64,000 nt of DNA from Chitinophaga filiformis (GTDB taxonomy: Bacteria; Bacteroidota; Bacteroidia; Chitinophagales; Chitinophagaceae). Under the pieces are notes generated by a model. That model did not search any database and was not told where the DNA came from. It saw only the letters and a list, made by a program, of their open reading frames with translations. Positions 8,131-17,660 of this stretch are shown one piece after another. Every line of letters begins with the position of its first letter. The stretch's first letter is position 1. Location of the stretch: contig NZ_JAKIRP010000001.1 of NCBI RefSeq assembly GCF_021646545.1, positions 806,001 through 870,000 on the forward strand, in the 5' to 3' direction. A program made the translations under genes and the position numbers.

Positions 8131-8702
8131 GGTTATATTCGTTTGTCGACCAAAATCTGAGGACCCTGAAAAAAGATGAGAGAGACTGAACCTATGACAC
8201 GACTGAAAAAATTTTCATCCACGAAGAATTTCTAACGAAGCAGGTTGAAATCTATTTATAGCCAGTTCCACTGACGAGCATGTAGTTGCTGCTATGAATT
8301 TATTCACCACCGGATTTCCTGGAAAATTTACCAACATCACTATTTCGCGATCTAACTATATGGATAAATGCACATTGCAATTCAATGTAATGTGACATTG
8401 CTCCAATTTTATTTATTCATTCATCAAATGAATAACGATTAAAGTTAAGGTTAAATTAGAAGTATACAGTACCCGGTCCGTGTCTTCGGACTGGGCTTTT
8501 TATTTAAAATTAATTAATTGATTGAAAATCAATTAATTACTGAATTTTGGAGCGGTCTCATTATCTCCTTAAATTTCGACGATCTGTCAATGGGTAGTAT
8601 GATTGGTTCAAAACGGGGTTTGTTTTAAAATAAAGGCTCTAAAATGCTTTTTTCTACTTTATATCATATTTAGTAATTTGTCTAACCTAAAAAGTCCTGG
8701 TT
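8131..8702. other. Intergenic stretch with an orphan terminator at 8472-8504
   Basis: No protein-coding frame is convincing here. One clear structure is a hairpin, CCCGGTCCG (8472-8480) pairing with CGGACTGGG (8487-8495), followed by CTTTTTATTT. It looks like a + strand intrinsic terminator but no gene precedes it on that strand before the mnmG terminator, so a short transcript between about 8131 and 8500 is possible. The rest, up to the lactonase start, I cannot assign. Confidence 0.5.
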
Positions 8703-9833
8703 ATGCTCAATACCTTACTTACCTACACCCTTTTATTATCCTCAAATATGATGGCAGCGCAAACCGATACAACGAAGGAAAAATATTTACTGGTAGGCAC
8801 ATATACAAAAAGTACAGAAGAGGGAATTAATGTTTACGCGTTTAATACAACTACAGGAGCGTTACGTTATGTGAGCACCACCAAAAATGTAAACAATCCA
8901 TCTTATCTGGTTATTGCACCTGATCAGAAACATGTGTATTCAGTAAATGAAAATAATGAAGGAGGAGTAAGTGCTTTTGAGTGGGACACGGCCAGTGGAC
9001 AATTGACTTTTTTGAATAAGCAGGTTTCAGGTGGAGCAGCACCTTGTTACGTTACTACGGACGAGGATGGTAAATATGTGATCGTGGGAAATTATAGTGG
9101 AGGAAGTTTGTCGGTATTGCCTGTTCGTGCAGACGGAAAAATTGATGCACCTGTACAGACAATTGAACATACAGGTACAGGACCGAACAAGGAAAGACAG
9201 GAAAAACCACATGTGCATTGTACTGTATTTGGCCCCGACCATAAATCACTGTATGTTTCAGATCTTGGTATAGACCAGGTTGTTATTTATAATTACAGAC
9301 AGGGAGATGTATTACCACTGATACCTGCAGATACCGGGTATGCCCTGGTACCTCCGGGATCTGGTCCGAGACATATTACTTTTCATCCCAACGGAAAATG
9401 GGCATACGTTATTCATGAACTGGATGGAAAAGTGACAGGCTTTAATTATGTAAGAGGAAAACTGATTCCTTTCCAAACTATATCGACTTTACCTGCTACC
9501 TATAAAGGACCTGTATCTGGTGCAGACATTCATGTTTCGCCGGATGGAAAATTTTTGTATGCCTCCAACAGAGATAAACTGAACAACATTGTTATCTATA
9601 GTATAGATCGTAAAAATGGACAGCTGATAAAAAAAGGTGAACAGGCATCAGGTGGAAAGGCGCCACGCAATTTTATGATTGACCCCGATGGTAACTTTTT
9701 GTTAGTGGCAAATCAGAATACTGATAATGTCGTAGTGTTTAAAAGAAATAAAACGACTGGCTTGTTAAAATCTACCGGTCAGGAAATTAAAGTTCCCAAA
9801 CCGGTGTGTTTAAAAATGATCGGCAGTAACTAA
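8703..9833 (+). CDS. Lactonase family beta-propeller protein, exported
   Basis: A 376-residue protein of the YkgB/Pgl lactonase family, seven-bladed propellers that include cytoplasmic 6-phosphogluconolactonase and extracellular muconate-type lactonases. An N-terminal hydrophobic stretch ending MMAAQ looks like a signal peptide, so this copy is probably periplasmic or secreted and its substrate is unlikely to be a cytoplasmic sugar phosphate. Blade repeats are visible as recurring YxxxNENN, YVTTDEDGKYVIVGNYSGGS, PHxHCTVFGPD, GPRHITFHPNGKWAYVIHE and ADIHVSPDGKFLYASNR segments; the PHxH and GPRH motifs are family hallmarks. It has no operon partner. Family assignment is firm, substrate unknown. 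Confidence 0.88.
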   Translation: MLNTLLTYTLLLSSNMMAAQTDTTKEKYLLVGTYTKSTEEGINVYAFNTTTGALRYVSTTKNVNNPSYLVIAPDQKHVYSVNENNEGGVSAFEWDTASGQLTFLNKQVSGGAAPCYVTTDEDGKYVIVGNYSGGSLSVLPVRADGKIDAPVQTIEHTGTGPNKERQEKPHVHCTVFGPDHKSLYVSDLGIDQVVIYNYRQGDVLPLIPADTGYALVPPGSGPRHITFHPNGKWAYVIHELDGKVTGFNYVRGKLIPFQTISTLPATYKGPVSGADIHVSPDGKFLYASNRDKLNNIVIYSIDRKNGQLIKKGEQASGGKAPRNFMIDPDGNFLLVANQNTDNVVVFKRNKTTGLLKSTGQEIKVPKPVCLKMIGSN

Positions 9834-9894
9834 TAAGAATTGGCGATTCACTTTACATCTGATTGGCATAACTTTTTCAGAAGAACTAAAAAGA

Positions 9895-10248
9895 ATGACT
9901 ATGAAAAAGAAAGAGGCAAAACCGACAGATAAAAAGTCCAGATCAAAAGAAGACGAAAAGTTTCCGGGTTATCCTGCATATCCCGCAAATGAAGATATTA
10001 CTTACAGAGGTGAACAGGAAGATCTTGATGTGGAAAAAGTAACAAGATCCTCCCGCATCAATAATGAACTGGCAAGAGAGTCATCGGGAAATCCGGCTGA
10101 GCAGGAAGGAGAAGAAGGACTTGATGTTCCGGGATCAGATCTCGATGATGAGAATGAGCGGATCGGAGAGGAGGATGAAGAAAATAATTATTATAGCCTG
10201 GGTGGCGATAGACATGAAGATCTGGAAGAGGGCAACAATGAGCCATGA
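9895..10248 (+). CDS. Small acidic, probably disordered protein
   Basis: A 117-residue protein with no family I recognise. The N-terminus is Lys-rich (KKKEAKPTDKKSRSKEDEK) and the rest is dominated by Glu, Asp, Gly and Asn, with no cysteine, no membrane segment and almost no hydrophobic core, so it is expected to be intrinsically disordered and cytoplasmic. A PGYPAYPANEDI segment is the only distinctive block. The frame opens with ATG ACT ATG; the second ATG at 9901 could be the start. It ends seven bases before the convergent cardiolipin synthase stop. Coding status is supported by the coherent acidic composition and open frame rather than by homology. Confidence 0.6.
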   Translation: MTMKKKEAKPTDKKSRSKEDEKFPGYPAYPANEDITYRGEQEDLDVEKVTRSSRINNELARESSGNPAEQEGEEGLDVPGSDLDDENERIGEEDEENNYYSLGGDRHEDLEEGNNEP

Positions 10249-10255
10249 TCATATA

Positions 10256-11734
10256 TTATAATAATGGAGTTAAGAGTCTGCATACAGCATCAATGAACCT
10301 CTCCCAAATGGAACGGTTTTTCCACAGACGTCGCTCGATGTGAACAGAATCGAGCAAGTCCTGTTCGAAGGCCGAGTTTAACTTGTGCACAAATTGTTTG
10401 TCATAAACGACTACTGCAATTTCACTATTCAGATAGAAACTCCTGTAATCCAGATTAACTGAACCAACAATGGCGAGGTTATCGTCTATCGCAATTGACT
10501 TGGCATGTATAAAACCCTTTTGATAGAAATAAACTTTCACTCCGGCATCAAGCATAGACTTGATATAAGATTGTGCTGCATGTTGAACAAAGAAAGAGTC
10601 TCCCCGGAAAGGTAAGATCAGTTGTACAGTTTTACCCGCAAGTGCAGCCATTTGCAGGGCTGTCAATATTTGTTCGTTGGGAATAAAGTATGGATTACTG
10701 ATGCGAATGGAACGTCTTGCCACATTGATCGCCATCAGAATAGTCTGCATCGCCATGGGGAAATCTGAATCAGGACCACTGGCTACAATATCTACAAAAC
10801 AATTCTCACCAAGATCCGAACGGTGGAAGTAAGGAGGTCCGAAAGGAAAAGTATTTTTGCTGCAATAACGATAACTCATCATGAATTGCAGTTGTAGTAA
10901 ATTGACAACATCACCTTCCAGTTTCAGATGTGTGTCTCTCCAGAATACGGGATTTTTTGCGTTGTTCAGATAACGGGCATCCATATTGATACCTCCCGTA
11001 AATCCTACTTCTCCATCTATGATGATTATCTTTCTGTGATCACGATAGTTGGCGTTGAGATAAAAATTGATCAGTACCGGTGAAAACGAAAACACTTCCG
11101 CACCATGTTCTTCCAGCAGATCTGGAATGTCGCCGATGTCATCACTTCCCAGATCGTCGTATATGAATCTGACTTCTACTCCTTCCTTCAATTTTTCCAC
11201 CAGGATATTGGCAACTTCATTACCCACTTCATCTGCGGCAAAAATGTAGTACTCAATATGTATATGATGCTTCGCTGCCCGCAATGCTTCCATTACTGCC
11301 GGAAACTTTTCTTCTCCGTTCAGTAAGAGTTGTACACGATTGTCGCGGGAAAGCACAGAGTGCCGGGTATTCAGCAACATGGCAGATATTTCCTGTTTAC
11401 TTGCCACCAGGTGCCTAAGCTGGATCTGCAAATGTTCTATCTCTTTCCGCTGCGACTCCCAATAGCGCAACATTAAAGTTTCATCTTTACTGCCTTTAAG
11501 TGTGAAACGGCGTTTCTTACGGAGGTCTCTACCGAGGTAATAATATACTACTAGTCCCAGTATGGGGACGAAGACCAGCAGCATGATATAAGCCATCGCC
11601 TTCACCGGATTGCGGTTTTCCAGCAAAATAGTACCCACTACTCCGATAAAAGACAGTGAGATGAGCACATAACCGGTGATTTTCAATGCTATATGCCAGT
11701 CTGTACCCCAGAGAAAATATAATATCTGATACAC
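10256..11734 (-). CDS. cls: Cardiolipin synthase
   Basis: Membrane-bound phospholipase D-superfamily enzyme that makes cardiolipin by transferring a phosphatidyl group between phosphatidylglycerol molecules. The 492-residue protein has two N-terminal membrane helices (about residues 15-35 and 40-65), followed by two PLD catalytic motifs: HRKIIIIDGEVGFTGGIN in the first half and HAKSIAIDDNLAIVGSVN in the second, each HxKxxxxD with the trailing GG/GS N pattern. Length and order match bacterial ClsA. The start is a GTG at 11732-11734, just ahead of the first helix. No operon partner; divergent from the helicase gene. Confidence 0.94.
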   Translation of the reverse strand: MYQILYFLWGTDWHIALKITGYVLISLSFIGVVGTILLENRNPVKAMAYIMLLVFVPILGLVVYYYLGRDLRKKRRFTLKGSKDETLMLRYWESQRKEIEHLQIQLRHLVASKQEISAMLLNTRHSVLSRDNRVQLLLNGEEKFPAVMEALRAAKHHIHIEYYIFAADEVGNEVANILVEKLKEGVEVRFIYDDLGSDDIGDIPDLLEEHGAEVFSFSPVLINFYLNANYRDHRKIIIIDGEVGFTGGINMDARYLNNAKNPVFWRDTHLKLEGDVVNLLQLQFMMSYRYCSKNTFPFGPPYFHRSDLGENCFVDIVASGPDSDFPMAMQTILMAINVARRSIRISNPYFIPNEQILTALQMAALAGKTVQLILPFRGDSFFVQHAAQSYIKSMLDAGVKVYFYQKGFIHAKSIAIDDNLAIVGSVNLDYRSFYLNSEIAVVVYDKQFVHKLNSAFEQDLLDSVHIERRLWKNRSIWERFIDAVCRLLTPLL

Positions 11735-11855
11735 GCGGTTGTTTTCTAAAGAATTATGCCAATAAAGTTAATGGTAATATTATTAGAATAAATTATCCCC
11801 ATCAATCGTTCTTAACATAAATTATCATTTTTTTTGTTCTTACAACGAACTATAC

Positions 11856-14800
11856 ATGAAGGAATCAATCCTTATCAAATTGGAGGCCTCACGCCGGGAA
11901 CTACTGGATCTGGGACTACGTAACCCTTTGTTGAATTACCGTTTACCCCTTAGTCGTGGAGTGCATATTGAACAGGAAAGCGTTGCCAATATATATGAAG
12001 TATTGGTGAAGCAGGGAAAGGCAATGACCTTTCTTCCTAAAACTGATTCAAAAGAAAAGAAAGAAAAAGAAGCCGAGGTTGCCGAACCTCCATTGCCGCT
12101 ACAGGAGCCGGAGGAAATAGTGTATGATACACGTTTGCAGACAAATGAAACAGCTGCTGCATTACAAAACAGGTTGTTAAATACTTATTATGCGGCGCGT
12201 ACCAGCCTTGAGGAACAAGGTGTGAATATTCTGTTCCTCACATTGGGTATGTTGAAATGGTATGAAAAAGATAACGGTAAAGAACTACGTCAGGCGCCAT
12301 TAATATTAATACCTGTTTCTCTTGAACGTTCAAGTGCAAGAGAAAAATTTCGTTTGCGCTATACCGGTAGTGAAGTGGAGATGAACCTCAGTTTGCAGAC
12401 TAAGATAAAAGCAGAATTTGGTATCATGTTGCCCGATATGCCGGAGTCAGATGAAATAGCCGTTACTGATTACATAGATCAAATTGCAGCAGCCATCAAT
12501 GGTATGCAGGATTGGGAAGTAGTTACTGATGCTGTTGAACTGGGATTTTTCTCGTTCGGTAAATTAATGTTATACCATGACCTTGACAGTGATGGATGGC
12601 CTGCAGATGAAAAGCCTGCCGATCATCCTATTCTGCAAAGCCTTTTTGGTGACGGATTTAAAGAACATACATCAGAGATCCGCGAAGATGCATTTATTGA
12701 TACCGAAACATCAGCACATGAATTGCATCAGGTAGTTGATGCAGATGGTTCCCAATTGCTGGCAATGTTGGCTGTACAGGAAGGACGTAACCTGGTGATA
12801 CAGGGACCTCCCGGTACAGGTAAGTCGCAAACTATTACCAATCTTATTGCCAATGCAGTTGGTGAAGGAAAGAAAGTATTGTTTGTGGCTGAGAAGATGG
12901 CTGCGCTGGAAGTGGTGAAACGCAGACTGGACAGCATTCAGTTAGGCGAGGCATGTCTTGAGTTACATAGTCATAAAGCAAATAAGAAAGAGCTGCATCA
13001 GGAGTTAAGAAGGACATTGGAACTGGGTAAGCCGGCCATTCTTCAACTGCAGCAGGAAGTAACATTGCTTGATGACTATAGAAAAGAGTTGAATGATTAC
13101 AGCACTGCTGTAAATACGCCTGTTGGAGAAAGTGGTATTACTCCTCATCAGCTAATGGGATATCTGTTAAAGTTGAAAGAACAATTTGCAACAACCGACT
13201 TACCACGTATAGCTCTACCTGATATTGGTGCATGGAATGCCTTGCGCATGCAACGTGCAGAAGCAATGGCAACAAGGATAGAGAACAGACTAGCTGAAAC
13301 TGGTATGCCTTCGGCATTGTTATTCTGGGGAAGCGAGTTAACGGTATTGACACCAGCCGGTCAGGATAAATTAATACCCATATTACAGAAAGCAGAAAGT
13401 ACGACAGTAACCTTACAACATGAAAGTGCTGTTATTGCAGGTCAGGTAGGATTGCCAATGCCGCTCAACAGGAAGTATAGTATGGACCTGTCTTTCTTTG
13501 TGCAGCTTGCGTCTGTGCGCCCTGATATATCAGGCGTACAATTAAAACATCCGGCGTGGTTGCAACAGAAAGAAGATATCAAAGAGTTAATAGATACAGG
13601 TAAACGACTACGTCAGATCCATCAGGTATATGATCCTGTTCTGATACCTGAAGCATGGGAGCAGCAGGTGCTTGAAATGCGCCAGAACTTACTGGCGTAT
13701 GGAGATAAGTGGTATAAATTTTTAAAAGGTGATTATAATAAGACCAGTCGTCAGCTGGCAGCTTTATGTAAAGCAGGTGCACCTGATGATCTGCAGGGAA
13801 AATTATCATGTATTGATGCGATCCTTGAAGCGAGACGTTTGAGTAAATTGTTGCAGGAATATGAAACACTTGCGAAAGAATTGTTTGCACAGCGTTGGCA
13901 GAAGGGACTTACAAACTGGGAAGTACTCGAAAGTATTGCTAACTATTTATCAGAGGTACATAAACAGATCGGTTATGGCACATGTTCTTCTGTGATATTA
14001 GATTATCTGGAGAAAAATGAACCGGTAGAAATAGCAAAGCGCTACTATGATACACTGCTGACACATCTGTCGCAACAGGGGGCAGCGATAGATGCAGTTG
14101 TTACTGCATTTGCATTGAATGAGAAAAAACGCTTCCGTGATATCACACCATTATTGCAAAGGCCTTATGAAGATCAGATCCTGTTGATGCAATCATGGAT
14201 CAATGGATTACCGGAAATACATCACACCATCTCCTGGAATAATCTCGTGGAAACTGCATCAGCAGAAGGGCTACAGATATTGACAGATGCAGTTGCATAC
14301 TGGCCGGAAAGTGTGACTGCATTAAAAGGTGCATTGCAGAAAACATGGTATGAATATCTGTGGGAGAAAGCACTGATTGCACATGCATCCTTACGCAAGT
14401 TTGAAAGATCAAGTCATGAAGCTGCGATAAAACAGTTTGTGAAGCTAGATACGCTGAACCTGCAATATAACAGGGCAAGGGCTGCTTTGAAACATTGGGA
14501 TGGTGTACCGCCACTGGAAGCAGGCGGACAGGTGAATGTGCTGCGGACGGAGTTTAACAAGAAGGCAAGGCACATGCCTATACGTAAACTGATGCAGGCT
14601 GCAGGACTGGCAATACAAGCTATCAAGCCTGTGTTTATGATGAGCCCTCTTTCTATTGCAAACTTCTTACCACCAGGTTCTCTGCAGTTTGATCTTGTAA
14701 TATTTGATGAGGCGAGTCAGGTGCGACCAGTAGATGCACTGGGTGCTTTATTGCGGGGAAAGCAACTGGTTGTAGTTGGAGATAGCAAACAGTTACCGCC

Positions 14801-16523
14801 AAGTACATTCTTCGATTCATTGATGAAAGAAGTGGATGATGAGGAAAATGTAACTGCAGATATGCCGAGCATTCTGGGGATGTGTGATGCACAGGGCGCA
14901 CCACAGCGAATGTTGCGCTGGCATTATCGCAGCCGCCATGAATCGCTGATCAGCATGTCTAATCATGAATTCTATGAAGATAAGTTAGTGATCTTCCCCA
15001 GCCCGGGTGCAGCGCATAAAATGGGATTGGTTTATCATCATCTGACAGATGCAACATACGACCGTGGTAAGACGAGAACAAATCAACGTGAAGCAGATGC
15101 GATTACCGAAGCGGTGGTCGAACATGCAAAGCATCATCCGGAGATGAGTCTTGGTGTTGTTGCTTTCAGCTCTGCCCAAATGCAGGCAATACAGTTATCG
15201 TTGGAAGCAGCAAGAAAGAAAATGCCTGAAGTGGAAATGTTCTTCAAGGCACATCCGCATGAACCGTTTTTTGTTAAGAACCTGGAGAATGTTCAGGGTG
15301 ATGAACGTGATGTAATATTTATCAGCATTGGTTATGGCCGCACACCGGAAGGTACTGTGAATCTGTCTTTCGGACCTTTAAATAACGAAGGTGGTGAGAA
15401 AAGATTAAACGTATTGATCACCCGTGCGAAGCAACGCTGTGAAGTATTTACGAACCTGACTGCTGATGATATTGATCTAACTAAAACAGAAAGCGAAGGC
15501 GTACGTGCGTTAAAGAATTTCCTGTATTTCGCACAGCATGGATCAATGCAAAGCGGCTATACTGATGGCAAGCCTGTAAATATTCCTTTCGAAACGCTTG
15601 TTGCCGAGCATTTAACAGCAGCTGGTTATAATGTAAAGAAACAGATTGGCAGTAAAGGCTTTTATATAGACCTGGCAGTAGTTGATCCGGAACATCCGGG
15701 TAAATATATCCTTGGTATTATGTGTGATGGCGCTGCGTATCATAACGCGCGCTCCGCGAAAGACAGGGACAGGCTAAGACAGCAGGTGTTGGAGAATATG
15801 GGCTGGAACATTTACAATGTATGGAGTACTGACTGGTTCCGGCATCCGGCAAGAGAATTGAGAAGATTGATAGCGGCTATTGAGTATGCACGCGGAGGAC
15901 AGGACAATGATCAGGATATGAATGCTATATCTGAGGAAGATTATACCATGATAAGAGAAGATGAAGAGGAGGGAAGTGATGTACCATTGTATGAGATGGC
16001 CGTATTGCCGGAAGAGATAGCGACGAAAGATCTGCATCAACATCCGGCTGATAAATTAAGATCCTGGCTGGAAATGGTGGTGCGCGTAGAGAGCCCTGTT
16101 CATGTGGAAGAGGTAACCCGCCGGATATTGGATGCCGCTGATGTATCTCGTGTAGGTAATAGAATACGTGAAGTGTTGAAACAGGCTATTGCAGATGCTG
16201 TTGGTAATGATTCGATAGTCGTGAAAGATGAATTTCTGTGGGATGCAACAATGGATACACCATTGGTACGTAGCAGAATAAATCTTCCTGCTGTATCGCG
16301 CAGGATGACTTATATCGCACCGGAGGAATTGCAGGTGGTGATTGAAAAGGTGGTAGGGGATGCGATTGCTATTACAATGTTTGCAGCGATATCGATCATT
16401 GCAAAGACATTGGGATTTGCCCGACTTACAGAAGACCTTAAAGTGGATCTGCAGGATGCCATTGAAAAGGCACTGGCAGATGGGATCATTTACCAGGACG
16501 ATGAATGGTTGAAAGTAAAATAA
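11856..16523 (+). CDS. DUF4011 / SF1 helicase / Vsr-like nuclease / DUF3320 protein
   Basis: A 1555-residue multidomain protein. In order: a DUF4011 region (about 1-250, with LDLGLRNPLLNYR near the start); an SF1 UPF1/COG1112-type helicase with Walker A GPPGTGKSQT near residue 317, a long alpha-helical insertion, Walker B VIFDEASQV near 948, WHYRSRHESLI near 1025, NVQGDERDVIFISIGYG near 1147 and VLITRAKQR near 1189; a Vsr/restriction-like nuclease (about 1240-1335) with IDLAVVD, IMCDG and RDRLRQQVLENMGWNIYNVWSTDW; and a DUF3320 C-terminus (about 1390-1450, ESPVHVEEVTRRI). This architecture is known from predicted and tested anti-phage helicase-nucleases, so a role against foreign nucleic acid is a reasonable inference, not proven. 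It stands alone on the + strand and ends flush against the convergent VWA gene of the MoxR block. Confidence 0.9.
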   Translation: MKESILIKLEASRRELLDLGLRNPLLNYRLPLSRGVHIEQESVANIYEVLVKQGKAMTFLPKTDSKEKKEKEAEVAEPPLPLQEPEEIVYDTRLQTNETAAALQNRLLNTYYAARTSLEEQGVNILFLTLGMLKWYEKDNGKELRQAPLILIPVSLERSSAREKFRLRYTGSEVEMNLSLQTKIKAEFGIMLPDMPESDEIAVTDYIDQIAAAINGMQDWEVVTDAVELGFFSFGKLMLYHDLDSDGWPADEKPADHPILQSLFGDGFKEHTSEIREDAFIDTETSAHELHQVVDADGSQLLAMLAVQEGRNLVIQGPPGTGKSQTITNLIANAVGEGKKVLFVAEKMAALEVVKRRLDSIQLGEACLELHSHKANKKELHQELRRTLELGKPAILQLQQEVTLLDDYRKELNDYSTAVNTPVGESGITPHQLMGYLLKLKEQFATTDLPRIALPDIGAWNALRMQRAEAMATRIENRLAETGMPSALLFWGSELTVLTPAGQDKLIPILQKAESTTVTLQHESAVIAGQVGLPMPLNRKYSMDLSFFVQLASVRPDISGVQLKHPAWLQQKEDIKELIDTGKRLRQIHQVYDPVLIPEAWEQQVLEMRQNLLAYGDKWYKFLKGDYNKTSRQLAALCKAGAPDDLQGKLSCIDAILEARRLSKLLQEYETLAKELFAQRWQKGLTNWEVLESIANYLSEVHKQIGYGTCSSVILDYLEKNEPVEIAKRYYDTLLTHLSQQGAAIDAVVTAFALNEKKRFRDITPLLQRPYEDQILLMQSWINGLPEIHHTISWNNLVETASAEGLQILTDAVAYWPESVTALKGALQKTWYEYLWEKALIAHASLRKFERSSHEAAIKQFVKLDTLNLQYNRARAALKHWDGVPPLEAGGQVNVLRTEFNKKARHMPIRKLMQAAGLAIQAIKPVFMMSPLSIANFLPPGSLQFDLVIFDEASQVRPVDALGALLRGKQLVVVGDSKQLPPSTFFDSLMKEVDDEENVTADMPSILGMCDAQGAPQRMLRWHYRSRHESLISMSNHEFYEDKLVIFPSPGAAHKMGLVYHHLTDATYDRGKTRTNQREADAITEAVVEHAKHHPEMSLGVVAFSSAQMQAIQLSLEAARKKMPEVEMFFKAHPHEPFFVKNLENVQGDERDVIFISIGYGRTPEGTVNLSFGPLNNEGGEKRLNVLITRAKQRCEVFTNLTADDIDLTKTESEGVRALKNFLYFAQHGSMQSGYTDGKPVNIPFETLVAEHLTAAGYNVKKQIGSKGFYIDLAVVDPEHPGKYILGIMCDGAAYHNARSAKDRDRLRQQVLENMGWNIYNVWSTDWFRHPARELRRLIAAIEYARGGQDNDQDMNAISEEDYTMIREDEEEGSDVPLYEMAVLPEEIATKDLHQHPADKLRSWLEMVVRVESPVHVEEVTRRILDAADVSRVGNRIREVLKQAIADAVGNDSIVVKDEFLWDATMDTPLVRSRINLPAVSRRMTYIAPEELQVVIEKVVGDAIAITMFAAISIIAKTLGFARLTEDLKVDLQDAIEKALADGIIYQDDEWLKVK

Positions 16524-17654
16524 TCACTTTTTCAATATCAGATCTTCTTTGGCCGCCCAACTGTTAATATCCTGTTTGCTAAGGGCAGCCGCCATCAGAT
16601 CAGGAAATCGGTCTGGTGTACAGGCAAAAACGGGAATGCCCAGATTGGAAAAGAATTGTGCATTGCTATGATCATAAGCAGGTGCTCCTTCATCATTCAG
16701 TGCGAGTAACACGATCACCTGTACGCCGGCTGCTATCAGCTCGGCTGCACGTTTACGCATGTTATCATCACTGCCCCCTTCAAAGAGGTCTGTGATCAGC
16801 ACAAGTACTGTATCAGCAGGTTTTGTAATGATCTGCTGACAGTATGATAGCGCAGCGTTAATATCGGTGCCACCGCCTAACTGCACACCAAACAACAGAT
16901 CTACCGGATCTTTCAGCTCTTCTGTCAGATCAGCAACAGCTGTGTCGAAAACGATCATGCGGGTTTTAATAGCAGGTATGGAGGCCATTACAGATCCGAA
17001 TATACCTGAGTAAACGACAGACGTACCCATTGATCCGCTTTGGTCAAGGCATAGCACAACGTCTTTCAGAGAGGTTGTTTTACGTCCGTAACCAATGCGT
17101 GTTTCAGGAATGATCGTTTTGTATTCCGGCTGATAATGCTGTAAGTTCTTGAGTATAGTTGCATGCCAGTTGATCTCATTATAACGGGGCCTCCTGTTAC
17201 GAATACTTCTGTGAAGGCTGCCTGTAATGGCCTGCAGTGTTGGTTGTGTCAACTTTTTGAGTAAATCGTCCACTACCCGTTTTACTACCTGTTTGGCGGT
17301 ATCTCTTGTCTTGTCGGGAATGGCATGGCGTAATGTTAATAATGTTGCAACCAGGTGTACGTCCGGCTCTACATTCTCTAACATTTCTTTTTCCAGCAGC
17401 ATCTGTGTGATGTTTAAGCGTTGCAGGGCATCGCGTTGCATTACCTGGACAACAGAGGCGGGAAAGAATGTACGGATATCACCCAGCCAGCGGCTTACGT
17501 TAGGAGAGGAGGGACCAAGACCTCCTTTCTTCTCGCTATCATAAAGCGCCTCCAGGGTTTTGTCCATTTGCAGTTCCTGTCCGCTAAGCGAGAAACCAGT
17601 GCCGTCAGCATCGTTTCCACCTAACACGAGACGCCATTTATTCAGATCATCCAT
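16524..17654 (-). CDS. VWA domain protein of MoxR-linked block
   Basis: A 376-residue protein with an alpha-helical N-terminal half and a C-terminal von Willebrand A domain. The metal-ion-dependent adhesion site is complete: DQSGS at 204-208, Thr263 in GGGTDINAAL and the Asp of VLITDLFEGG near 287. VWA proteins paired with MoxR ATPases (for example ViaA with RavA) act as substrate or metal-dependent adaptors; this is the likely role here, in the cytoplasm since no signal peptide is seen. It is the last gene of the five-gene minus-strand block, six bases after DUF5682. Its TGA (16524-16526) directly abuts the TAA of the convergent helicase gene, with no terminator between them. Confidence 0.88.
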   Translation of the reverse strand: MDDLNKWRLVLGGNDADGTGFSLSGQELQMDKTLEALYDSEKKGGLGPSSPNVSRWLGDIRTFFPASVVQVMQRDALQRLNITQMLLEKEMLENVEPDVHLVATLLTLRHAIPDKTRDTAKQVVKRVVDDLLKKLTQPTLQAITGSLHRSIRNRRPRYNEINWHATILKNLQHYQPEYKTIIPETRIGYGRKTTSLKDVVLCLDQSGSMGTSVVYSGIFGSVMASIPAIKTRMIVFDTAVADLTEELKDPVDLLFGVQLGGGTDINAALSYCQQIITKPADTVLVLITDLFEGGSDDNMRKRAAELIAAGVQVIVLLALNDEGAPAYDHSNAQFFSNLGIPVFACTPDRFPDLMAAALSKQDINSWAAKEDLILKK

Positions 17655-17660
17655 ACACTA

